A stretch of 64,000 nt of DNA from assembly GCA_023614405.1 (NCBI GenBank), contig CM042697.1, positions 187,115,189 through 187,179,188 on the forward strand. Direction: 5' to 3'. The DNA is from Avena insularis (taxonomy: Eukaryota > Streptophyta > Magnoliopsida > Poales > Poaceae). Shown one piece after another: positions 54,550 through 64,000 of the stretch (its first letter is position 1; every line of letters begins with the position of its first letter). Under the pieces are notes generated by a model. That model was given only the letters and a program-made list of their open reading frames with translations, ran no database searches and was not told the DNA's origin. Position numbers and translations under genes: made by a program.

Positions 54550-57500
54550 TGTAACATCCTAAAAATATTAAACTAGAATCATCAAACTCTAATCAACAAA
54601 TTTAGGGTTAACAAAAACTTTTCAAATTAAAAATATGAAAGCATTCATATGAGTGTGCATTAAAATGTGGATTCTTTTGAAGTGCCATAATTATGTGTTT
54701 CTTTGCTTGTAAAATGATTCTTAGGTGAAATAAACATCATCTAAAAAATCCCCAAACTTTTCCCAAAGACAAACAAATTAAGTGAATGGTCACTTTGGCC
54801 AATTTAACTCTCATGCCTACTTTGGCTATCTCTAACTTTCAGAACTTAACAGAAACATGTATGGATCTTTGCACCCCTTAATAGTACTCATAACAAGGTA
54901 CCAAGGCCCACTTTCTGATCATCCAGAAACATTCAAATGCATAGTTTAAATGATAGTTTAAAATTGAATCTATTTCATATGGGAAGATCCCACTTTTTCA
55001 AAAACCACTCAAACAAGCTCAATTTTCAAAACCCAAGCATCCACGGTATCTCCAGGACATGCTAGCACACCCACCAAAAATCTTGTCAAAATTAAGAACT
55101 TGAGTTCATGCGGCCATTTCATCAAACAAGTTGCAGATACAAATCAAACAAAATCAAAACACTATGTTGAGCAGTGTTTTGGGACTAACTTGTTCCCTCT
55201 TTGGACACCACTAGCCTTAGTAGATCATCTAACAACCATAACTAATCTCTAGCACTACTGTAAGCTGGCCATTGTCATCAATGGTGAACAGCCCGAGAGC
55301 ACCCATGTCACCCCAGTGTGGACAGCAAGCTACGAACAACACTAGCCTCGCCAACCTTGTCTGGGAGCTAGCTAGCATCCCACCGCCACTCCCTGTCCCA
55401 TCTGCGAGCAATGCCAGCCCCTGGACCACACGCCCGAGCGATGCCAAGCCGCTCAGCAAGCATGCCGAGAGCGCGCCCCGTGCGCCACGCTCGACCAGCA
55501 CCTACAGACCGTGTGCCTCCCTCGCCGCGTGCACGCGTGATCACCACCGTCCCAGCAACCCCGCAGACACGCCCGTTCGCCGCCGCACGGACCACGCGTG
55601 CTGTGCGCCATTAAAACTTCCATCGGGCACGCGCACAGCACCGCAGCGTTCCGACCGATCAGCACCGCTCTACGCCTCGCCACCACGTCGTTGAGCTTCG
55701 CCAGGGAGCACATCACCGCCCCCTACTGTCGCACATGCCGATAGCCCTCTGTGCCATCGACCACGACGAGCTCAGCTTGCGCCCGTCGGTCCCCTCTCGC
55801 CACTATAATTAGAGGCCTCCCCCGCTCGAATTCTTCACACCACCTCACTCCCCTCACCTCACTGATCGTCCCACCCCGTAGCCGGAGCAAGGCGAGCAGC
55901 GCATCACCAGAATTGTGCCAGAGCAGGCCGCCTCTGGAGAAGAAGGGCGCCGTTGATTTCGTCCACCCCCGGAGCTGCCGCGACCACCCCTGAGTTCGCC
56001 GTCATCGACTTTGTTGTTCGCCCGCATCGCCGACCCTCGCCTAAGCCCCGGTGAGCCTCCCACGACCCCCACTGAGCCGCTAGGGTTCGATCTTACCGGT
56101 GACTAGTTCATCGTCGATGACGACCCTCAGCCGTCGATCTTCGTTCTAATCCAACGCACCACATCGCCCCGTACCGCTTCACATGTTAAGAGTCACTGAC
56201 CAGTAGACCCACCCTGTCAGTTGCGCCCCGCGCCGCGGAGTGACACTGGGCCGGCCCGTTAACCTTTCCCACGCAGCCCACTCGTTTGAATTTAGCTTTT
56301 TCTATTTAGATTCAAACTCAGTTCTGTACCTAATTTCAAAAATCAACCCAGCTCGATTCAGTAAACTAAATTGAATGAAACCAATTTTGTTAGAAATATA
56401 TTGAAATGCTTAATCCAATCCCGTTGGATTCAAATCATTTGAATCTATAGATCAACCTTGGTCAAAATAACAAGGCAGAAGCTTTTCTGCATTCAAACAT
56501 TTTTCAAATTTAAACTATAATAGATTTTGAGTTGATTCCAACTCTCAAAAATCACATTTGATCATACCTTTCAGAATATATAAAAACATATGGGTTTACT
56601 TACAGAAATAATGTCCAAGTAATAAAAGAATGCCACATAGGCATTTCTAGTCACTTTAGTTAATTGAAATAAAAGGTTAAACCTTATTAAATTGTGACAC
56701 CACTTTAAATCACATTCCCATGTACTGAAATATGTGGTGATGACATGTGTCAACATGATCCCATGTTTGGTTTGGAGAATATTAAATCTTAAGTAGTTTT
56801 TCAATGAGTAGAAATTACTTTTCTAAAAACAAATAAATAAGACAAATGCTTTTTGCTTGTGATATTAGTGATGATACTAGATCATCCATAGTGCACCTTT
56901 GTGTGATGATTGAAAATAGTTAAGTATTGTTTGGTGATTGTGTACCTCGTATTTATTCATAGACGCTAATACCGACCAAGGATACGAGGAGGAAGGAGGA
57001 TACTACGAAGAAGAAGCCGAGGAAAACTTCAACCACTGCTCTGCACAAGGCAAGCTTATACTGATACTGATGCAAGCCTAATACTACCTGTTGATTGAGC
57101 AAGCTAACACTTGCAAGACACCTTACTTATGCAAGCAAATACTTGCTTGTTACCATGCCAACTATATGCCTTAAGCATATGTGATCATACCCACTTGATA
57201 ACCCACTCCTAGTTTTACTTGCAAGCTTTATACTTTATTTATTTATCAAAGCTATTACTTAGAGCTTACTTAAGTGAATTCTAGATTCTAGAAAGATAAT
57301 TGAAGGTTGCATAAAGAGCATAAAATTTGGCCTAAGCTAGATAATATTGATGTCATCCTAAGGCATGAGATTGAACTTAGCTAAACTCCACTAGTTTACC
57401 ACCCCTCATTAGTACTTACCCCCACTTGTAGATGCTAGTGCTAAGCATAAAACTTGATCAACTTTAGATGGGAATACTTGGTGGAAAATGGTTATGAAAA

Positions 57501-58602
57501 CCTTGGAATGTTGGATCATTCTATTGAGATGTTTTGACATGTGTTTCCGAACACCAAATGATTTTGGTGATGAAAATGTTGAGGCATGAGCCTTACCCCT
57601 TTATAAAACTGATGGTTTTCTGGATGCGATACCATTCCAATTTTACCGTACAACCACAATACCCGAGAATTGGGTAGGGCTTGACTGGAAACTTATATAC
57701 CTTAGTATTGGTTCCCTCACGGCCAAGGTCTGAGCTGAGGCAACCTTGTGAAGATTGTCCACCTGTGCAATACCCAAGATGACAGTTGGTCATGGTTGGG
57801 AGGCTAAACTCACAGGAGAGGTGCTTATACTAGGGCGTGTAATTGAAAGGTTAGGATTGATTATCCGCATACTGAGTATGGTGAATTCAGGATTTGTTCC
57901 TGACGGATGTATCGAATGTTGTGGTGAAAGTGTACAATCTCTGCAGAGTGTCAAACTATTCGAATAGCCGCGTCCGCAGTTATGGACAGTTGGAGTGGCC
58001 ATACTGTTCCCCCCGTCAGATGTTTTCAAAAGGATTTGTGAAATGGATTGAGATTTTGACTTTACCACAACAGAGTTGTGATATGAAATACAAGTTCCCA
58101 CTTAGGTGTTATAAAATTTCATCTAGATTTTCTTGCTTCTGAACTTAGTAGAGGTAAATCTGGCTTTTTGCAAAACAAACATAGAGCCTAGTGTCCTATT
58201 ACAAAAACCCCCCTTCACTTGTTAGTATTAGTTTGCGAGTACTTAAAGAGTACTCATGGCTTTGTCCCTGGCTATTCCCGTGGCCAGACTATGAAGAGGA
58301 GTACCAGGAGGATGGACCCCAGGAAGGTTACGACAACTAGGATCATCTCCCATCGTCAGCATTGCCTGTGATCCCGAAGATGGAGCTTCACCTACGCTAC
58401 CTTTATTATTACGTATTTCCGCTGCTTGAGTTGTATTAAGAACTGGATCATGAGATCCTTATTTGTGTAAAACCTTATGTATGGTTTGTAATGGATGATG
58501 TACTGTGGTATCCAAATCTGTTATGTCTTGCAAAAATGGTAATCCTGGGATTGCGATGTATGGCATAACAGTCATCTGGGATTAAAAATCCGGGTGTTGA
58601 TA
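54550..58602. mobile_element. Solo-LTR-like insertion, ~4.05 kb
   Basis: The segment starts TGTAACATCC and ends GGGTGTTGATA, nearly inverted ends typical of long gypsy LTRs. It is flanked by TTCTT (54545-54549) and GTCTT (58603-58607), a 4-of-5 match to a target duplication. No internal direct LTR pair, primer-binding site or coding domain is visible. A solo LTR of a long-LTR family (possibly a Tekay/Del-type chromovirus) is the simplest reading. It interrupts the gypsy element, whose GTCGTAGACTCG-type repeats appear on both sides. A CACTATAATTAGAGGCC element near 55801 followed by C-rich leader sequence could be the LTR promoter. Frames near 55229-55993 arise from high GC and lack motifs. 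Confidence 0.65.
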
Positions 58603-58739
58603 GTCTTATCTTTGCATCGCAGACACAACATCCTAAATTTTATCACCGCGGAGGTGTTTCGGGTGGCCAAGGAGGATGTTACTCACTTAGCGTTGGTTGG
58701 GGCAAAGTTGCCAAAAAGTTTTTGCATTTTGATCCAAAA

Positions 58740-59070
58740 TATCACAGTCGAAGAATTCATAGGATGCACGACCAGCGCTCCCTATGGGAGTAGCCCCCGA
58801 GTGTCTGTTCGAGTCGTAGACTCGATCAGAGACTTTAGTTCAGTCGTTTTTTGCTTCAGGTCCGTGGGACACAATTATTCGGGTGCTTGAATCAATCCTC
58901 CCTATGGGAGTAGCCCCCGAGTCCGTAGTGGAGTCGTAGACTCGACGTAGGACTTGAAGAATAAATCATCGGTGTAGTACTTTAATCATGGCTTGGGTGC
59001 GTGGCCAGCGCTCCCGATAGGAGTAGCCCCCGAGTAATTGCTCGAATCGTAGATTCGAGTGAGTACTTTT
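58740..59070. repeat. Minisatellite with polypurine-tract motif, Tat-like element
   Basis: Three units near 58768, 58890 and 59000 carry CGCTCC(C/T)(A/G)TA, then GGAGTAGCCCCCGAGT, then an inverted GAGTCGTAGACTCGA-type palindrome. They match the units at 36640-37105 in the non-autonomous element. Confidence 0.85.
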
Positions 59071-59527
59071 AGTTGTCAACCGAAGATTTCTAACCGTTGC
59101 TAGTGTGGTTTTGATGACGTCAGTGCTGACGATCGGTGACCTCAACCGTCTGCGGCGCCAGAGGTGACGTGACTGAACGAACGTGGGTCCCACTTTCATG
59201 AATTGGAGTTGACTGGCCGTGCGCGACGTGGCAAGAATTACGGTGTCTCCTTGGTTTTCGTACGTAGTGGATGGCGTGCGGGCGACGGTTCGCTGTTGTG
59301 CTGACACGTGGACGTTGGATCTGACCCTGGCGTTTGGGATTCTAGATGAACGGTTCTTGTTCGTCGTCCTCACCCTTATAACCGTGGGGAAAACATAATT
59401 TTTTTCACCATTCGCCATTTTATTTCACTTCTTCCCTTTTCTCGAGCTTTCTCCTTGCGTGTTGAATGTTCTCCGGTCCTTTCCTTCCTCTTTCCTGCGC
59501 GCACACCACCGCCGTCGACGCTCCACG

Positions 59528-60499
59528 ATGGTGAAGTCGAAGAAAGCCTCCGCCGGAGCGGGCTCAAGTGCTGCTGTCGGCAGCAAGAAAAGCACCACCG
59601 CCGCTCGAGTCACTGATGGCGGGTGGCGGCCCACAGAGACGCGCGAGGGCGACCTGCGCAAGCTGCGTGATGCGGGTCTAATCCCGGAGGATAGGGAGGC
59701 CGTCAGGATCCCCGGCGATGAGGTAATTTCCCGTCCACCCGTAGGGTTTCGGGTAATCTTTGTTGCCTTCGTTCTTCGCGGCCTTTCTCTCCCAGTCCAC
59801 GATTTTCTTTGTGGACTATTGTTTTTCTATGGCATCCAACTCCATCATCTTTCGCCTAAATCTCTTCTCCACATCGCCTGCTTCGTCACTTTTTGCGAGT
59901 GTTGGCTCGGTATCGAGCCACACTTTGACCTCTTCTGGAAGCTCTATTCCGTGAAGAGGCAGTCTGGCACCGGCGGGGTTTACCTACTCGGCGGCTGTAT
60001 TATTTCCCTTCGATCTTCTGTTCTCTTCTTTTCCTTTTCCATGTCTGAGTCCGTCCAATACTGGCGGAGGAAGTGGTTTTATATCCGCGACTCCACAGTG
60101 GGCGGGCAAAACTTCTGCCTTTTCCCCTTCAACTCTGCCCAGGAGATCTTGCCGAAGAGATCTTGGAAGAACCAGATCCTGGAGGGCAAGGTGGAGGAGG
60201 TAGAGGAGCTCTACCGTCTGGTGGAGGCGCTCCAGTTGGTTGCGGAGAAGGAGGTGAATGGTGTGGACATCATCCGCACCTTCCTCAAACGTCGGGTGCA
60301 GCCACTCCAGGCGAGGGCGGATCCGAAGTTCCTTTACTCTGGCCGCCACGACCCAACGAGAGTTTTGGCTGAGGAGCTCTCCATGGGCGACCTCGATAGG
60401 GCTCTCCGGCCACTGTTGAAGTTCAAGGCCGAGGAGGATCTTCCGAGGAAGTCGTTGACGTCCCCCTTCAGTGCCACGAAACCAGTTCCGCGGGTGTAG
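59528..60499 (+). CDS. Transposase_28-type ORF (antisense ORF of gypsy element)
   Basis: The ATG at 59528 (MVKSKKASAGAGSS) begins a 323-codon frame. After a Ser/Ala/Lys-rich head it contains the Transposase_28 (putative gypsy-type transposon, PF04195) pattern: LPVHDFLCGLLFFYGIQLHH, then LLHIACFVTFCECWLGIEPH, then a Trp-rich WRRKWFYIRD and a Lys/Glu segment. The family is widespread in grasses as part of gypsy elements; its biochemical role is not known. The frame is open to a stop at 60497-60499, but a GCG|GTGTAG donor sits right before it. A matching acceptor lies near 60582, followed by ELKVAGMVPPLPERFP in phase, so the gene probably continues through further exons. It lies antisense to the gypsy pol. 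Confidence 0.8.
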   Translation: MVKSKKASAGAGSSAAVGSKKSTTAARVTDGGWRPTETREGDLRKLRDAGLIPEDREAVRIPGDEVISRPPVGFRVIFVAFVLRGLSLPVHDFLCGLLFFYGIQLHHLSPKSLLHIACFVTFCECWLGIEPHFDLFWKLYSVKRQSGTGGVYLLGGCIISLRSSVLFFSFSMSESVQYWRRKWFYIRDSTVGGQNFCLFPFNSAQEILPKRSWKNQILEGKVEEVEELYRLVEALQLVAEKEVNGVDIIRTFLKRRVQPLQARADPKFLYSGRHDPTRVLAEELSMGDLDRALRPLLKFKAEEDLPRKSLTSPFSATKPVPRV

Positions 60500-60582
60500 A
60501 TTTGCGACGTGCGCGTAGCGCCTTTTTCGAGTCCTTTTCGTTATGATTGATTGTACTGATCGTTCATATCTTCATTGTGCAG

Positions 60583-61800
60583 GAGCTCAAGGTGGCTGGC
60601 ATGGTGCCTCCACTGCCCGAAAGGTTTCCGATTGCACCGAACAACAAAGTTGTGGACTCCGAGTCCGAGCTTCCGCCGGCGTAGTTGCCAACTCAGGAAG
60701 CTCCAGAGGCGAGCGAGGGGCAGACCCGAAAGTGGGTACGGAGTTCGAGCGAGTCTTCGGATGCCTCGACTCCGTCGATGCCTAGGGACCCGTCTTTCCT
60801 TGTGCGCCACAGCGGAGATGATGGTGCTTCTTCCTCACCTATCCTTGCCTGGCCCGTGCGGGCTATAGCGCCACAGCTGCCGGCCAAGAGGAAGAAGAAA
60901 GAGAAGAAAGAGAAGAGGGCGTTGCCCGTATTTGACTTGAGCGACATCGACTCGTAAGTACCTTCGGATGCTATTCGTTCTTGTTTTATTGTCTTCTTGT
61001 TTTTGGTTGGTGTTTTCCTTGCAGCCACTCCTTTGAGGGCTCTTTTAGTGAGGCCACTCGGGAAACCGTAGGGGAGTCGAAACTAACAGCCCCTCCCTCT
61101 CAGACGGTGGCCACCTCTGGGGGCGATGCTCTGAAGCCCTCTCCGTAGGAGGCTCGAGTGATCGTCTCCAAGAAGACTACATTGGGACCTTCGGAGTCTC
61201 CGTCTGAGCATGTAAGTTATTTTTCCTTTTGTCCTGGGGGGAGCCCCTGAGTCTTTGTCAGGTCGTTTTTGCTCGACGTTGTGCTCGTTGCGAGGCGCGG
61301 CCCCCGAGCCCTTTTCTTGATTCTTTCTTGATTGTTTTCTTTTCTTGTTTCCGCATCCCTTTATGCACAGTGCGAATTTGCCTATTCAGCAGCATCTGGC
61401 GCTGGAAACCAGCATGAAGCAGCTCCAAGGTACGTGCTTGTCTCGCTCTTATCTTTGTTACTTGTTTCCTGAAATGTAGCTTGTGTTGTTCATGTGCGTC
61501 CTTATATCTTGGTAGATGAGAATAATACGGCCCTTCGTCGGCTGGACGCTCTCGAAAAGAGGCCCTTCGTCGGCTGGACGCTCTCGAAAAGAGCCTCAGT
61601 CGTGCGGAGAAGCAGGATGTGGATGCCGTGGAGGTGAAGGAGCACCTGCAGCAGGAGTTGGCTAACACCGCCGCGGCCAAGGAGCGCCTGTAGAGGGAAG
61701 CTTAGGATCACGAGGATCAGCTTGCAGCTGTTGCGGCTGCACGCGAGAAGGAGGTGGGCGAGAAGCTGATGGCTGCGGCTAAGGCCTTATCTGGTATGTC
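60583..61800 (+). pseudogene. Downstream exons of the antisense gene, broken
   Basis: Pieces separated by GT..AG introns follow the Transposase_28 exon. One at 60583-60956 is Ser/Lys-rich (PAKRKKKEKKEKRALP, VFDLSDIDS) with a TAG at about 60682. One at 61026-61212 is Ser/Pro-rich with a TAG near 61147. One at 61371-61431 contains QQHLALETSMKQLQ. One, from about 61516, is heptad-like (ALRRLDALEK). An exact 32-bp tandem duplication (61529-61592) shifts the last frame. Without it the segment would read as a coiled coil rich in Glu/Ala/Leu. The acidic, Ser-rich and coiled-coil order is usual for these proteins. Confidence 0.6.
61529..61592. repeat. Exact 32-bp tandem duplication
   Basis: GGCCCTTCGTCGGCTGGACG followed by CTCTCGAAAAGA occurs twice with no spacer and no mismatch. 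The unit length is not a multiple of three, so it shifts the coiled-coil reading frame. Confidence 0.97.
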
Positions 61801-61887
61801 TTTCTTGTAATTGGTCTGCTCGATTTTTCGACTACATTTTTCCCCATGTCCTTATTTGGTTCCTTCTTGTTCTTCTTGTGCGTCAGA

Positions 61888-62373
61888 TGCTTCGGGAATT
61901 GTGTTTGACCGCAATGTCTTGGAGCACAGGAGTGCTTTGGATGATGCCACCGCAACGGTCGAAGATCGCTGCGGCACTGCTGTTGGCTCCTTGCCAAGGC
62001 CAAGGAGGTTCTCCAGCACTTCTACAAGGAGATCATGCCCAAGGGCGCTTCTCTTGAGGATGTTGATTCTCTAGCGGATGCACTATCGGAGGATGCCCCT
62101 GTGGCCTACAAGCGTAAGCAGAAGCACATCGGCGCTTCCATGGGGATGGCCATGGCCATGGCATCCGGAGTGGAGTTGGATCTTCATCAGGTCACTTCAC
62201 AGATGCCAATGGCTCCCGACGGCTCCGAGGTAGCCTTTGCTCTCTTTGCTTCTTGTTGTAAGCGGTATGGTCCGAAGCTTATCGACCTGCTGGCGGACTA
62301 TGCGGCAAGGCAGCAGGGAGAAGCCAGGGGCAGGCACTCTGGCTCCGAGGCTACTCCTTATGTGGCTGCTTAG
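61888..62373 (+). pseudogene. Antisense gene, first C-terminal module
   Basis: After a CGTCAG acceptor the sequence reads DASGIVFDRNVLEHRSALDD, then shifts frame near 61985. An open frame from 62035 (MPKGASLEDVDSLADALSED) to a stop at 62371-62373 follows, with SEVAFALFASCCKRYGPKLI. This looks like one C-terminal domain of gypsy antisense ORF proteins. Apart from the frameshift it is well kept. Confidence 0.5.
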
Positions 62374-62540
62374 GCTTCGTTGGCGTAGCTTTTAGGATAG
62401 TTTACCTTCTTTTGTAATGTATGATTTTGGTGATGAACAATTTCTCCTTGTGCCACGCAGTGGCTTTTTATGTATATAAACGATGCTTCAAGTTGTTGTC
62501 CCAGACATGTGTTGTTGATATTCTTGCTTGTTTTCCTTTA

Positions 62541-63347
62541 GGGACCTTCGGATGAGGCTCCCGTGAAAACTCCGACTGTTTCTCAGCCGCGACCATCTTT
62601 GGATGATGCGTCGCAGCTTCCCTTCCTTCGTTATCACGTTTGTAGCTTGGAAAAGGAGGTCCTTAGCGTTCGGGGCCACGCGGACATGTGGAAGTCAAAG
62701 ACTGAGCGGGCTGCCGTCGGGGAGGAGTATCTGATGGGGGAGCTGCGGTAGTTGGCCGAGCAGCTATAGTGTAAGTTTTCTTAAGCTGCTGCTCGTTTTT
62801 GGATGCGCCTTGCTTGCGTGTCATCTTACTCTGTATTTTCTGCAGGTGCCAACCTTGTTCTGAAGGAGGAGAAGGAGCGCGTTGCAGTTCGGATCAATTG
62901 CTTAACCCAACAGGGTATGGAAGACGGAGGCTTTTTCTGGATGGACCGCGATCGGGCTACTGTCCTTGCGACTGTGCAGGATCGTGCTCATCAGGTGTCA
63001 CGGGTGCTAAGGCAGGTGAAGACTTCCCTGGCGTCGATTTTGTACGTCATGTTCCCCCTTAATGAGGCGCCTTCGACTCTATGGGGTTTGTTGGCGAAGT
63101 TTCGAGACGTGGGTCACGTTAGGGAGTTGATGCGGCACCAGCTGGTTGCGGGGTGAAGGCCGCCCTTTCCCTTGTTCGGCTCCATTGTCCTGATGTTGAT
63201 CTTGCGGCTATGGCGGCTGGGCCGCCCCCTTTACCATATGGTGGCCTATGGGACATGCACCCATATTACGCGGCTGTTAGGCAGTATGCCGAAGAAATTG
63301 TAGATCTTTTTGAGCATCGGGCGCATGTGATCCTTCAGAATAGGTAG
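62541..63347 (+). pseudogene. Antisense gene, second C-terminal module
   Basis: After a TTTAG acceptor near 62540 the reading is GPSDEAPVKTPTVSQPRPSL, then a coiled-coil-like piece ending with stops near 62748-62768. An exon from about 62847 (ANLVLKEEKERVAVRINCLT) runs through MFPLNEAPSTLWGLLAKFRD and LMRHQLVAG to a TGA at 63154. A one-base shift there would join it to AALSLVRLHCPDVDLAAMAA and the final stop near 63347. The NEAPSTL...L..F and RHQLVAGA..ALSLVR pattern is typical of C-termini of grass transposon proteins of this class. It ends about 340 bp before the pol stop on the other strand. Confidence 0.5.
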
Positions 63348-63686
63348 GCCCTATAAAATATAGATGTAAAACTTGTATATATTTCGAGTGGGCATGTTGT
63401 CCCCTTTGTTGTAAAGGTTATTTGTATTAGCACGTGGTGCTTGGTTGTATGCATGCCCTTTTCGTTAGCCTGACGTGGTCAGCTACTCAGGTTTACATGC
63501 GTTGTACTCAGTCGACTAAGTCGTGAGGTGAGGCAGAGCCCGAGTGTGTTGTAACAGAAAGTAATGTAAGAAAAAGGATGAATTTCGGGCGAGACACTTA
63601 GCTTTTATTCATATCGTAACGAGGAGGTACATTGTTCAGCTGAGTAGCCTTGGCTAAGTAGCCTTATTGAAAGTAAAGAGGGATAG
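63348..63686. other. Convergent spacer between antisense gene and pol
   Basis: About 340 bp lie between the end of the plus-strand gene and the end of the minus-strand pol. Parts resemble the non-autonomous element near 37540-37780 (GTTAGCCT..., CCCGAGTGT, then ACTTAGCTTTATT-like sequence), so this spacer was kept when pol was lost from that derivative. Confidence 0.5.
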
Positions 63687-63999
63687 CTAGGGGTAGAAGC
63701 GTCGCAATTGTGCGACGTTCCATGGGTTGGAGTATGCGACTCCTGACTTGACGTCCTTGAGGCGGTAGGCGTCACCTGGGATTACTTCGGTGACGATGTA
63801 GGGTCCTTCCCAGGGTGACTCGAGCTTTTTCGGCCGCTCTTGCTTGAGTCGTAGGACAAGGTCTCCTTCGACGAAGGACCTTGGACGCAGCCGACGACTA
63901 TGATAGTTGCGGAGGCTCTACTGGTAGACCGCTGAGCGAGCCACGGCAATGTCGCGTGCCTCATTGAGTGTGTCGACAGCATCTTCGAGTGCTGCCTTT
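63687..63999 (-). pseudogene. Gypsy pol, integrase C-terminus (partial)
   Basis: On the minus strand the frame enters from the window edge with KAALEDAVDTLNEARDIAVA. It shows the conserved end of gypsy integrases: NYHSRRLRPRSFVEGDLVLR, then ESPWEGPYIVTEV, then NPWNVAQLRRFYP and a stop at 63687-63689. An in-frame TAG at 63918-63920 (Tyr-Gln-stop, probably from CAG) breaks it. This segment fixes the orientation of the whole element as minus and shows that the Transposase_28 gene is antisense to pol. The rest of pol lies beyond 64000. Confidence 0.93.
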
Positions 64000-64000
64000 G

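Larger units (their letters stand above)
53662..64000 (-). mobile_element. Gypsy (Tat-like) retrotransposon with antisense ORF, partial
   Basis: This is a minus-strand element whose 3' LTR is 53662-54156. Its polypurine tract is CTCGGGGGCTAC on the minus strand (54157-54168), and its pol gene enters from the right, ending at 63687. Between pol and the LTR lie a plus-strand Transposase_28 gene and a minisatellite. Extra antisense ORFs in this position are known from Tat-lineage elements of grasses such as Grande. A 4-kb solo-LTR-like insertion (54550-58602) interrupts the 3' part. The 5' LTR, gag and most of pol lie outside the window, and stops occur in both pol and the antisense gene. Confidence 0.88.

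Noticed and set aside
55229..56072. Several overlapping ORFs in the solo-LTR-like segment
   Set aside because: Openness on both strands comes from high GC; the peptides are Ala/Arg/Ser-rich without motifs, and the region is better read as LTR promoter and leader.

Overview
The window is plant nuclear DNA, almost certainly from a grass of the wheat/barley tribe (Triticeae). The main evidence is a copia retrotransposon whose LTR starts TGTTGGAGATATGCCCTAGA, the signature of the BARE/Angela/WIS families. Other support comes from CACTA and Mutator-like elements, Tat-type gypsy elements with an antisense extra ORF, split coding segments with GT..AG introns, and very low gene density. I see no intact conventional host gene, no rRNA or tRNA gene and no CRISPR array.

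Layout. (1) 1-5062 is the end of a satellite array with monomers of about 640 bp and a five-monomer higher-order repeat. (2) 5063-10481 is a degenerate low-copy stretch followed by a broken Mutator (MULE/MuDR) transposase gene on the minus strand. (3) 10482-33075 is a young head-to-tail duplication of an 11.3-kb block, about 1% diverged. Each copy holds a DUF4283-like reading frame, a 4.7-kb Mutator-type element with long terminal inverted repeats and a perfect 9-bp target duplication, and remnants of an Ulp1-like transposon gene. The Mutator-type element looks like a Pack-MULE: it carries a two-exon XS-type zinc-finger gene, a second captured-looking exon, and a 69-bp tandem array. (4) 33076-50060 is a CACTA element that lacks recognisable ends. 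Its TNPA-like transposase gene is split in mid-exon by a BARE/Angela-type copia element (34655-47354). The copia 5' LTR is itself split by a non-autonomous gypsy-type element (35851-39638). (5) 50061-52617 holds a fold-back MITE and exon-like gene fragments. (6) 52618-64000 starts a second copia element, cut after gag by a minus-strand Tat-like gypsy element (53662 to beyond the window end). That element carries a plus-strand Transposase_28 gene between the end of pol and its 3' LTR, and is itself interrupted by a 4.05-kb solo-LTR-like insertion (54550-58602).

How the parts relate. The nesting gives relative ages: CACTA, then BARE-type copia, then non-autonomous gypsy; and copia-2, then Tat-like gypsy, then solo LTR. 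The Pack-MULE was in place before the 11.3-kb duplication, because both copies keep the same target duplication. The non-autonomous element at 35851 and the larger gypsy element at 53662 share LTRs, a polypurine-tract motif and an internal minisatellite, so they look like a parasite/helper pair of one family. Nearly every transposon gene is broken by stops, frameshifts or insertions. The best-preserved reading frames are the duplicated XS-type zinc-finger exon, the Transposase_28 ORF and the copia protease-integrase ORF.

Limits: all comparisons were made by eye. Family names above the level of clear motifs are inference, and exon borders are approximate unless a splice site is stated.
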